DNA from: Robiginitomaculum sp.
GTDB taxonomy: Bacteria; Pseudomonadota; Alphaproteobacteria; Caulobacterales; Maricaulaceae
DNA length: 64,000 bases
Direction: 5' to 3'
Assembly (NCBI GenBank): GCA_002733805.1
Contig: NVXG01000028.1
Coordinates: forward strand, 1-64,000
The notes under the pieces were generated by a model. It saw only the letters and a program-made list of their open reading frames with translations, did no database searches and was not told the origin of the DNA. The first letter of the stretch is position 1, and each line of letters opens with the position of its first letter. Positions 42,303-49,853 of the stretch are shown piece after piece. Made by a program: the position numbers and the translations under genes.

Positions 42303-42970
42303 TCCTGCAAGCGATACCCGGCCCCTCGCACCGTGTGAAGTAGCGGCGTGGGAAATTCCTTGTCAATTTTAGCCCGTAACCGCGAAACGTGGACGTCAAT
42401 AACGTTGGTCTGTGGGTCAAAATGGTAATCCCATACTTTTTCTAGCAGCATGGTGCGGGTAACCACCTGTCCCGCATGTTTCATCAAAAATTCCAAAAGT
42501 CTGAACTCTCTTGGTTGCAGTAAAATATTGGTGCCGGCCCGGTGGACGGTTCGCGCCAGAAGATCCATTTCCAACTCACCAACCTGCAAACGGATTGGAA
42601 CCGCCTCAGGATCACGGCGTCGCGCCAAGGCTTCAACTCGGGCCTGCAATTCAGCAAACGCGTATGGTTTGCTCAAATAATCGTCACCACCAGCTTTCAG
42701 CCCCTCAACCCGGTGATCAACATCACCGAGCGCCGAAAGAACCAAGACCGGGGTCGTAACTTTGTCTTCTCGCAAAGTGGAAATCACCGAAAGGCCATCA
42801 CGCAGAGGTAACATCCGGTCCACAATCAACACGTCATATTCGGCAGTTTTAGCCATTTCCAAGCCAAGTTCACCATCCATGGCATGGTCGACCAGATGCC
42901 CGGCCTCGGTCAATCCTTTTTGGATATACCCTGCCGCTTCTAAATCATCTTCAATCAGCAGTATTCGCAT
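42299..42970 (-). CDS. OmpR-family response regulator
   Basis: 223 residues. The receiver (1-115) has acidic residues EDD at 7-9 and phospho-acceptor Asp51 in VLIVDRMLPLRDGL. Ser/Thr and Lys switch residues are in LVLSALGD and YLSKPYAF. The winged helix (about 130-222) has LLQPREFRLLEFLMKHAGQV, VWDYHFDPQTNVIDVHVSRL and VRGAGYRLQ. It is the partner of the kinase encoded in a 4-base overlap. It begins 29 bases after the degP stop on the same strand. Confidence 0.94.
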   Translation of the reverse strand: MRILLIEDDLEAAGYIQKGLTEAGHLVDHAMDGELGLEMAKTAEYDVLIVDRMLPLRDGLSVISTLREDKVTTPVLVLSALGDVDHRVEGLKAGGDDYLSKPYAFAELQARVEALARRRDPEAVPIRLQVGELEMDLLARTVHRAGTNILLQPREFRLLEFLMKHAGQVVTRTMLLEKVWDYHFDPQTNVIDVHVSRLRAKIDKEFPTPLLHTVRGAGYRLQE

Positions 42971-42999
42971 AATCTTACCCTCCTCAGGGAAGCGATTGG

Positions 43000-44493
43000 C
43001 TATTTATCGAGACGTAAAGCCGTATACGTCTGGCCACCTTGGGTGCGAACCAACAGCCGAACTGCCTTTAGTTTTTTCTTGCGGGCATTTTGTATGGCTT
43101 GTCCAAAGTCATCCGGCGAAAATAAATCCAAATCCCCGGCAGCAACGATTGCATCGCCTTTGCGAAATCCTTTTCGAGCAGCCTGACTACCCGGATCAAC
43201 ACTGACAATCAGAATTCCGCGGTCATCTTCGATACCAAGTCGCTCACGTCCCTCGTCGCCAAGACTGCCCAAGCGCAAACCAAATTCATCTGCCTCGTCT
43301 CGTTCCTGTTCAATCTCGGAATTTGCAGCTGCTCCTTCTTCACGCTTGCCAATCTTAACTCGTAGAGTCTTATCGCGCCCGTTTCGAAAAATCGCAAACT
43401 TGGCGGTGTGCCCAACAAACAACTCACCAACGCGACGGGTTAAATCCCGTTGATCTTCAATAATGCTGCCATCCAATTTGAGAATAATATCGCCGTCTTT
43501 GAACCCCGCCTTTTTGGCCGGGCTATCATCAACAACATCTGCAACCAATGCTCCTTTGGAATCTTCCAAGCCTTCGCTATCGGCGATGTCCTGCGTTACC
43601 CTTTGCACTTGAACGCCAAGCCAGCCTCTGGTTACCGATCCTTTAGCGATCAATTCCTGGGTGATTTTGGAGGCCAATCTGGCCGGAATTGCAAACCCAA
43701 TACCGATATTGCCACCAGTCGGGGACAATATTTGCGAATTAACGCCAACCACATTTCCATATAAATCAAAAGTTGGTCCGCCAGAATTCCCCCGGTTGAT
43801 TGAGGCATCAACCTGCAGAAAATTATACGCGCTGCGGCCAATTTCACGGCCCGTTGCAGAAACAATTCCCGCTGTCGCAGTTCCGCCCAACCCAAAAGGG
43901 TTGCCTACTGCCACAATCCAGTCGCCAACCCTTAATTTTACATCGTTGGCAAAATTGACATGGTTAAATTCATAATCGCTCTCAATTTTTAAAACCGCGA
44001 GGTCGGTACGTTCGTCAGAACCAATCAATACAGCATCAAATTCTTTGCCGTCTTCAAAACTAACCGTAATTTTGGATGCCTTATCAATGACATGATGGTT
44101 CGTCACCACATGCCCATCACCAGAGATCAAAAAGCCAGACCCCAATGATCGGCCTTCACGAGGTGCGGGTTGAGAACGTTTGTTTGGGCCAGGCATTTGC
44201 CGTTGCAACCATTCACGAAATTCTTCTGGAATATTGTCGAGGTTTCCAACGCCGGGCACACTTGGTTCCTCGCGGGTGATCACATTGATCGAAACAACGG
44301 CCGGACTTACCTGCTCAATCAGATCTGCAAATGATACTGGTGTTCCGGGGCGTAGCATCCCGGAAAGGGGTTGCTTGGCCTGTTCTGCTTGCGCCGATAA
44401 CAGCGCAAAAGAACCCACAAGCGCCAAAGAGATCAGAGCAATGATTGCTCGGTTTTTAGTTGATTTGCCAATTGTCACGTTTAAAAACTCCAC
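43000..44493 (-). CDS. degP: DegP/HtrA family periplasmic serine endoprotease
   Basis: About 497 residues with a signal region (IIALISLALVGSFALLSAQA). The trypsin-like domain has the catalytic His in HVVTNHHVIDKA, Asp in SDERTDLAVLKIE, and Ser in INRGNSGGPTFDLYG. Two PDZ domains follow (about 290-375: GWLGVQVQRVTQD...; 410-497: RLGIEDDRGILIVSVDPGS...). This is the Do/DegP layout for periplasmic protein quality control. A GTG at 44493 or a second GTG at 44478 is the start; the latter has GGAG 9 bases upstream. It is first in a run with a two-component system. The AT palindrome at 44564-44593 lies about 70 bases upstream. Confidence 0.94.
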   Translation of the reverse strand: MEFLNVTIGKSTKNRAIIALISLALVGSFALLSAQAEQAKQPLSGMLRPGTPVSFADLIEQVSPAVVSINVITREEPSVPGVGNLDNIPEEFREWLQRQMPGPNKRSQPAPREGRSLGSGFLISGDGHVVTNHHVIDKASKITVSFEDGKEFDAVLIGSDERTDLAVLKIESDYEFNHVNFANDVKLRVGDWIVAVGNPFGLGGTATAGIVSATGREIGRSAYNFLQVDASINRGNSGGPTFDLYGNVVGVNSQILSPTGGNIGIGFAIPARLASKITQELIAKGSVTRGWLGVQVQRVTQDIADSEGLEDSKGALVADVVDDSPAKKAGFKDGDIILKLDGSIIEDQRDLTRRVGELFVGHTAKFAIFRNGRDKTLRVKIGKREEGAAANSEIEQERDEADEFGLRLGSLGDEGRERLGIEDDRGILIVSVDPGSQAARKGFRKGDAIVAAGDLDLFSPDDFGQAIQNARKKKLKAVRLLVRTQGGQTYTALRLDK

Positions 44494-44563
44494 GTCTTTT
44501 AATTTTATAGGTAGACAGCTCCAGCACGGACACCATCCTACCTTCTAGATGTCACAATTCTTT

Positions 44564-44593
44564 CCAATTTATTACAGTTCAGTAATAAATTGG
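44564..44593. promoter_or_regulatory. Perfect AT-rich palindrome between osmC and degP
   Basis: CCAATTTATTAC (44564-44575) and GTAATAAATTGG (44582-44593) are exact inverted repeats of 12 bases with a 6-base AGTTCA loop. It starts 4 bases after the osmC stop on the minus strand. It lacks the GC-rich stem and T tail of a terminator, so it may be an operator for degP or an mRNA hairpin protecting the osmC 3' end. Confidence 0.6.
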
Positions 44594-44597
44594 CGCC

Positions 44598-45044
44598 CTA
44601 CTCACCCAATTCACTTCGCAAGCAAGCTTTTTTCCCCAGTATTTTATGGACCGGACATTTTTCGGCGATATAGAGCAAGCGCTCCCTTTGTTCCGCGTCC
44701 AGCGGGCCAGTGAGGTGAATCTTCTTGGTGAATATATCCATTGGTTTGTTTGAAGAACCGGTTTCACCATTTCCACATTCCTCAAGCTGGCCGCGCTTGT
44801 ACTTCACGTCGACCGAAACCTGTTCCAATGGCCATTTTTTTCGGTCTGCATACATCCGTAAGGTAATCGTCGTGCAAGCCCCCAAAGCTGCCTCCAACAA
44901 TTCAATCGGCGTTGGCCCTGAATCATCTCCACCCAAGGATTCTGGTTCAGAGGCGAGGAGCCGGTGTTGCCCGATTACAATTTCGTTCTGGTATTTTCCC
45001 AATCCAGTTTCTGAAACCGATATGTTTCGTTGACTATGGCCCAT
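44598..45044 (-). CDS. OsmC/Ohr family peroxide-related protein
   Basis: 148 residues from the ATG at 45044 (GGAGAA 5 bases upstream). Family members reduce organic hydroperoxides using two cysteines. Here these are in LGACTTITLRMYADRKKWPL and AEKCPVHKILGK, both in the expected places. GPTPIELLEAALGAC is diagnostic. The start PLEQVSVDVKYKRG leads the central strands. It is cytosolic. It follows the gene at 45067 by 22 bases and is probably co-transcribed with it. Confidence 0.92.
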   Translation of the reverse strand: MGHSQRNISVSETGLGKYQNEIVIGQHRLLASEPESLGGDDSGPTPIELLEAALGACTTITLRMYADRKKWPLEQVSVDVKYKRGQLEECGNGETGSSNKPMDIFTKKIHLTGPLDAEQRERLLYIAEKCPVHKILGKKACLRSELGE

Positions 45045-45066
45045 TAATTTCTCCTGCATAAAGCCC

Positions 45067-46392
45067 TCAGGCGGCACATGCCGCGATACCGCGACGGTTG
45101 AGCACACTTGCGGCCTCATCACCATGATATTGGTTCTTTATTTTTACCAAAGCAGAAAAATGATTTTGGAGGGTCTCAGAATCCATCTCTCCCGGATCAG
45201 CCAATAAATCGATCAAACAATTTTCAGTTACCCGCAGCCGTTCTTCCATCAGACCATCAATTTTATCTCGAATTGCCGAATACCCAATTTTGGAAGAATA
45301 GGTATAAGACATCTTCAACAATGCCGCATCAATTTCTGCAGTTTCCAAAATGCATTCAGATATATGGGAGGATAGTTCGGGACCAGAAAGGCTGCCCCCC
45401 AAGAATTTTTTCGTATTGGCTCGCGGCATGGCAAGATCAATAGCGTCCCAAGCATCTTGCAACCGGTTGGTCCAAAACTGGACAGACTTGCTGATGAGCG
45501 AATAATGCCGTTTTCCCCAACTACTATCGGGATTGATATCAAATTCATCGGTTGAGCCGGTAATAATATTGGTGAGACGACACAACGAAGCATCAATTGC
45601 AGTTATTTCTGAAACAGAGCTAATTTCTTGATCTAATCCTGACAGTAAGTTTTCAGCCTCATCCAACAGTGTTTCAACCACATCATTCATGTCCGTATTG
45701 ACAATCATCTGATCTGAATTTTGGCGGGATATTCGCTCAATGGCCCTCAATATCTGCTGCGGATGGCGCAACCTGCTTTTCAACAAAAACAAAAGATATG
45801 GTGTGATATCTGGATCAGTCTCAGCCAGAAGTTCATTTAAATCGCGCACGGGAATCAGGTGTTGGTCATCCAAGTCCTTAATTTCTTCTGGCCAGGACTC
45901 CATCATTTCCCCAATTTCAGAAGCAAAAGAAAGAACTCTAAAAATTAAAGGGATTTTGCTGGCACTGTCTGCACCAAACCGTGCGTTTAATCGAGCCCGG
46001 CCCCCTTCTGCCTCCCACATTTCTTGCAGCTTCAATGCAATTTTCTTTTTTCCTTCTGATGGAAACGATCCTTTTGAAGAGCCTGCTCCTACCCCTTCTA
46101 CAACCAATTCATCACCCATCATGGTCCAGATATCTAGCAATAATTTGTACGGTATTTGATCTGATCGAGATGCGGTTTTTACTGCCAATTCGGATACTGG
46201 AAAAAACCAATCATCCAGATCCTGTTCCGAAATGGAAGGAGACAACATCTGGGACAACAACTCGAACGGCAAAGATTTATCCTGCCCCATCCGCCCATGT
46301 TCAAATGCCATTTTGAGCCGACTTGAAATGGTCGGCGGCAGAGCATTGAAAATGACTTGCAATTTTTGCTGCGTGTTAGGTGACAAAGTCAT
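45067..46392 (-). CDS. Large helical protein of unknown function
   Basis: 441 residues, no signal peptide or membrane segment. It is mostly predicted helix with many acidic residues. Notable stretches are LDDWFFPVSELAVKTASRSD near residue 60, a central LLLDIWTMMGDELVVEG, a Ser/Gly linker (GVGAGSSKGSFPSEGKKK, about 100-118), and DMNDVVETLLDEAENLLSGL. I do not recognise a family. The linker splits an N-terminal ~100-residue domain from a longer helical part. It overlaps no neighbour, but osmC follows in 22 bases and the sensor kinase gene ends 61 bases downstream of its start on the same strand. The codon usage looks like that of the neighbours. Confidence 0.7.
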   Translation of the reverse strand: MTLSPNTQQKLQVIFNALPPTISSRLKMAFEHGRMGQDKSLPFELLSQMLSPSISEQDLDDWFFPVSELAVKTASRSDQIPYKLLLDIWTMMGDELVVEGVGAGSSKGSFPSEGKKKIALKLQEMWEAEGGRARLNARFGADSASKIPLIFRVLSFASEIGEMMESWPEEIKDLDDQHLIPVRDLNELLAETDPDITPYLLFLLKSRLRHPQQILRAIERISRQNSDQMIVNTDMNDVVETLLDEAENLLSGLDQEISSVSEITAIDASLCRLTNIITGSTDEFDINPDSSWGKRHYSLISKSVQFWTNRLQDAWDAIDLAMPRANTKKFLGGSLSGPELSSHISECILETAEIDAALLKMSYTYSSKIGYSAIRDKIDGLMEERLRVTENCLIDLLADPGEMDSETLQNHFSALVKIKNQYHGDEAASVLNRRGIAACAA

Positions 46393-46453
46393 GTTTTCAG
46401 GATTGTTGGCCTACGAAACGCCGACTATCCAACCTGATTGCTTAATTTGTTCT

Positions 46454-47842
46454 TTATACTGCTGTTTTTCGTTTCGCGGCTGGCAGATCTAGCACGGTCC
46501 GCAATCCGCCGAGTGGGCTTGATTCCAATGCAAGTGTGCCACCATAGGCTCTGGCCAAATCATCAACAATAGATAGGCCCAAGCCCGAACCCGGGGTAGC
46601 TTCGTCCAGTCTTTCTCCTCGCTTAATCACAGTCGCCCGTTCCGCAGCACTCAACCCGGGACCATCGTCATCAACCAATATTTCCAAACGCTGCCCATCG
46701 GTAATGCGGGCACACACATCAACACGACCACTCGCCCATTTGCAGGCGTTTTCCAGTAAATTGCCCAAGAGTTCATCAAGGTCCTGTTTTTCCCCTCGAA
46801 ACAACAGTTCTTTATCCACATTGCATTCAATTAAAACTTTGGAACTGGCGAACAATCTAGCCATGGTGCGGCATAAATCTTCGGCGCTTTTGTAAACAGG
46901 AGTTCTGGCCCCCAGCACCTGAGCCCGCGTCGCTGCACTGGCTCGCCGCAAATGATGGTCCACTTGTTGAGCCATGCTCGACGCTTGGCGCCGAACCAAA
47001 TCTGACAATGCCGATTTATCGTTGCTGGCTTCATTTAACAGGACTGATATTGGCGTTTTTAACGCGTGCGCTAGATTACCTACGTGCGTTCTAGCCCGAG
47101 CTACAATTTCCTTATTGTGCCCCAATAATGTATTTAGCTCGTTGGCCAAAGGCACCAGTTCTTTTGGATAGCTGCCTTGTAATTGTTCTTTATCGCCGCC
47201 ACGCACATCAGCAATTTCCTGCTCCATTTTGTATAATGGCCCCAAGCCATACCGGATTTGCAGGAAAATACCGACTAGAAGCCCAACCCCGAACATTCCC
47301 AAAACACCGCTCACCGCCAGTCGGAATCGGGAAATTTCCTGGTCACCAGGACGGCGGTCTGCTGCCGCGGTTACAATCAATACGGTTTCCTGGTCTGGCA
47401 GCTGAAAGGCCTTGGTCAAAGAGCGCATTGGTTCATTCAACGGCCCTAGAATGGATTGCTTGAATGCCTCGCCTCGATCCAAATTGGCCTGTTCCAAAAT
47501 TGACCTGTCAATGGCCAACTCCGCATCAAACAAGGACTGGGAGCGGCGAACAATTTCTGATCCGGATGGCGTGACCCGGGATATTTGCCAATAATGACCT
47601 GAAAATGCTCGCTCAAAACGGGGATCACCCGGGGTTCGCGACAGGAAAACCTTTCCATCCTCGTCCGTATCCGCATACACGGCCAGCGAATCAACAATCG
47701 CACCAAAGCGGTCATCATCAACCCGATGGACCGCCTCTTTGTATTGCGTTGTCAAAACAAGAGCGCCAGCCAATAAGAGCGCAGCGCTCCACAATCCTGC
47801 GCCGAGGGTTAATCGTTGGGCAAGTGATGCGCCGCTTTTCAC
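46454..47842 (-). CDS. PhoQ-like sensor histidine kinase
   Basis: 462 residues; GTG start at 47842 in a 4-base overlap with the response regulator stop. TM1 (GLWSAALLLAGALVLTTQYK) and TM2 (LAVSGVLGMFGVGLLVGIFL) flank a periplasmic domain of about 150 residues. A HAMP-like stretch (IADVRGGDKEQLQGSYPKEL) follows. The His box is VGNLAHALKTPISVLLNEAS, the H-A-L-K-T-P form typical of PhoQ-type kinases. The ATPase domain has NLLENACKWASG, DDGPGLSAAER and GSGLGLSIVDDLA. It forms an operon with a PepSY protein and a PhoP-like regulator. Confidence 0.93.
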   Translation of the reverse strand: MKSGASLAQRLTLGAGLWSAALLLAGALVLTTQYKEAVHRVDDDRFGAIVDSLAVYADTDEDGKVFLSRTPGDPRFERAFSGHYWQISRVTPSGSEIVRRSQSLFDAELAIDRSILEQANLDRGEAFKQSILGPLNEPMRSLTKAFQLPDQETVLIVTAAADRRPGDQEISRFRLAVSGVLGMFGVGLLVGIFLQIRYGLGPLYKMEQEIADVRGGDKEQLQGSYPKELVPLANELNTLLGHNKEIVARARTHVGNLAHALKTPISVLLNEASNDKSALSDLVRRQASSMAQQVDHHLRRASAATRAQVLGARTPVYKSAEDLCRTMARLFASSKVLIECNVDKELLFRGEKQDLDELLGNLLENACKWASGRVDVCARITDGQRLEILVDDDGPGLSAAERATVIKRGERLDEATPGSGLGLSIVDDLARAYGGTLALESSPLGGLRTVLDLPAAKRKTAV

Positions 47843-48513
47843 GAATCCGAAGCTGCCGGATCACAAAGCCGATAACCAAGCCCGCGAACAGTGGCGATTC
47901 GGTCTGTACCAATTTTCTTGCGTAAACGCCCGATAAATACCTCAATCGTATTGGAATCGCGATCAAAATCCTGATCATAAATATGCTCAGTCAATTCTGA
48001 CCTGGAAATCACCCGTTCGGCATGGTGAGATAAATAGCTCAAAATTCGAAATTCATGTGATGTCAATTTAATGGGTGCCCCGTCGATAAAAGCGCGAGCT
48101 CCTTTTGTATCAACCGACAAATCACCAATTTCTATGGTCGATGTAACATGCCCGGCAGCTCTGCGTAGCAAAGCCCGCAATCTCGCCAGCAATTCTTCGG
48201 TATGAAATGGCTTGGTCAGATAGTCATCAGCACCGGCATCAAAACCGGCCACTTTTTCACTCCACCGATCCCGTGCGGTGAGGATCAGCACTGGAAATGT
48301 CTTGCCGGCACGGCGCCAGCGCTCCAATACGGTCACACCATCAATTTCAGGCAAGCCCAGATCAAGTACCACTGCGTCATAGGGCTCTGTTTCGCCCAGA
48401 AATAAGCCTTCTTCACCATCAAAAGCCTTGTCGGTTACATACCCTGCATCATCCAATGCAGATACCAATTGACGGTTTAGATCAGGATCATCTTCAACAA
48501 CAAGCATTCGCAT
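47839..48513 (-). CDS. PhoP/QseB-like response regulator
   Basis: 224 residues. The receiver has EDDPD at 7-11, phospho-acceptor Asp51 in AVVLDLGLPEIDGV, and TARDRWSEKVAGFDAGADDY plus the KPF lysine. The winged helix has KLTSHEFRILSYLSHHAERV, DRDSNTIEVFIGRLRKKIG and TVRGLGYRL. It begins 2 bases after the PepSY stop and overlaps the kinase start by 4 bases. Confidence 0.94.
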   Translation of the reverse strand: MRMLVVEDDPDLNRQLVSALDDAGYVTDKAFDGEEGLFLGETEPYDAVVLDLGLPEIDGVTVLERWRRAGKTFPVLILTARDRWSEKVAGFDAGADDYLTKPFHTEELLARLRALLRRAAGHVTSTIEIGDLSVDTKGARAFIDGAPIKLTSHEFRILSYLSHHAERVISRSELTEHIYDQDFDRDSNTIEVFIGRLRKKIGTDRIATVRGLGYRLCDPAASDS

Positions 48514-48515
48514 GA

Positions 48516-48848
48516 TCAGTTTCCTCTGGTTGACAAAATGCGGCCAGATTGTGCATCCACTGTCACTTCAACAACTCGGCCATCGGCACTTAACATTTTA
48601 ACATAGTATTTTGCTCCACCTCGGTCGGAGGATACCAAGCGGGTGTCTGCGGTACGCAAATGAGGGTACCGGCGCTGCACAATACGCATAACCTCACTGG
48701 CACCCAGTACCCGGCCTTGCTTGCGGGCATCACGCGCTTCATCCGCAGTAAACGAATTTTCAAACGGTCCCTTGGCAGAAGCAGCACTGGTTGTTCCAGC
48801 CAAAATGGCCAAAAGAATCGGAATTAATATGTGAATGTCATTTCTCAT
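48516..48848 (-). CDS. Small periplasmic PepSY-domain protein
   Basis: 110 residues from the ATG at 48848. The signal peptide is HILIPILLAILAGTTSAASA. The mature part is one PepSY unit: LGASEVMRIVQRRYPHLRTA, then a central strand and YYVKMLSADGRVVEVTVDAQSGRIL. PepSY proteins next to two-component systems are thought to modulate sensor or protease activity in the periplasm. It is the first gene of the PepSY-RR-HK operon. The dnaJ-like gene ends 48 bases upstream on the same strand. Confidence 0.88.
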   Translation of the reverse strand: MRNDIHILIPILLAILAGTTSAASAKGPFENSFTADEARDARKQGRVLGASEVMRIVQRRYPHLRTADTRLVSSDRGGAKYYVKMLSADGRVVEVTVDAQSGRILSTRGN

Positions 48849-48896
48849 GATTGACAATCTGCATGAAGCCGTCTGAACCAATGGTGAATAAATCGC

Positions 48897-49802
48897 TCAG
48901 GAAAAAAATGTAGCCCGTGGATTGGTTTCCTGCAATGTCCGGGATGACTTCACATGCTTCTTCAGACCAGAATCTGGCGATTCTGGCAGCATAATCATTA
49001 TTTTGATCAATAAATCGCCGCGCGCTTGATTGGCACCCGCAGCTCCTTTTCCTTTGATCCGAAAGGTTTTCCCTGAAGATGTATTTGCCGGGATCGTCAA
49101 ACTAACCGCTCCTTCAGGAGTTGGGACTTTGACTTTGGCACCTAATACCGCCTCATTCAGTGAAATCGGTAAATCAAGCCTCAAATTTTTTCCATCCACT
49201 GTAAAAAGTCGGTGCGGTGCAATTTGAATTTCCATGATGACATCACCGGGTGGGCCGCCGCCCATACCGGGCGAGCCTTGCCCCTTCAATCGCAGTGACC
49301 GACCGGACTGCACGCCAGCTGGTATTCCAACTTTCAGACCTTTGCCGTCCGCCAAACGCACTTGTCTTGAACCACCTTTAATGGATTCTTCCAAACTGAT
49401 TTTCATGGAAAAATGCTGGTCTTCACCACGCGTCGCAAACTGTTGCCGCGCCCGCATTCCGGCTTGTCGGCCGAACAACTCCGAAAGAACATCCGAAATA
49501 TCATCAAATCCACCGGGAGCAAAACCGCCAGGGAAACCACCTCTTTGCGCACCAGCACCGGCAAAGGGGCCTTTCGAGTTACCTTGCGCGTCTATTTCAC
49601 CACGATCAAATTTCGCCTTTTCTTCCTTATTGCTCAAGAGCGCAAAGGCGGCGCTGGCCTCTTTGAATTTTTCTTCGGCAGCAGCATCATCCGGACGCAC
49701 ATCGGGATGCAATTGTTTAGCCAGTTTACGGTACCCTTTGCGGATCGTGTCCTGATCAGCCGATCTAGGCACGCCCAGAACTTTATATGGGTCATTGGTC
49801 AT
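48897..49802 (-). CDS. CbpA-type DnaJ co-chaperone
   Basis: 301 residues from the ATG at 49802 (AGGAGTG 8 bases upstream). The J domain (1-70) has PYKVLGVPRSADQDTIRKG, the HPD tripeptide in LAKQLHPDVRP, and FALLSNKEEKAKFDRGE. A Gly/Phe-rich linker (GAGAQRGGFPGGFAPGGFDD) follows. The C-terminal peptide-binding domains are present (QHFSMKISLEESIKGGSRQV; LPISLNEAVLGAKVKVPTPE) without a zinc finger, which makes it CbpA-like. It lies 51 bases after the last GTA gene on the same strand, so transcripts may run through. Assistance in GTA assembly is possible but not shown. Confidence 0.9.
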   Translation of the reverse strand: MTNDPYKVLGVPRSADQDTIRKGYRKLAKQLHPDVRPDDAAAEEKFKEASAAFALLSNKEEKAKFDRGEIDAQGNSKGPFAGAGAQRGGFPGGFAPGGFDDISDVLSELFGRQAGMRARQQFATRGEDQHFSMKISLEESIKGGSRQVRLADGKGLKVGIPAGVQSGRSLRLKGQGSPGMGGGPPGDVIMEIQIAPHRLFTVDGKNLRLDLPISLNEAVLGAKVKVPTPEGAVSLTIPANTSSGKTFRIKGKGAAGANQARGDLLIKIMIMLPESPDSGLKKHVKSSRTLQETNPRATFFS

Positions 49803-49853
49803 GATGATCACTCCTGACCTATCATGTATGCGTTTTTGGTCACAAAAAAAAGG

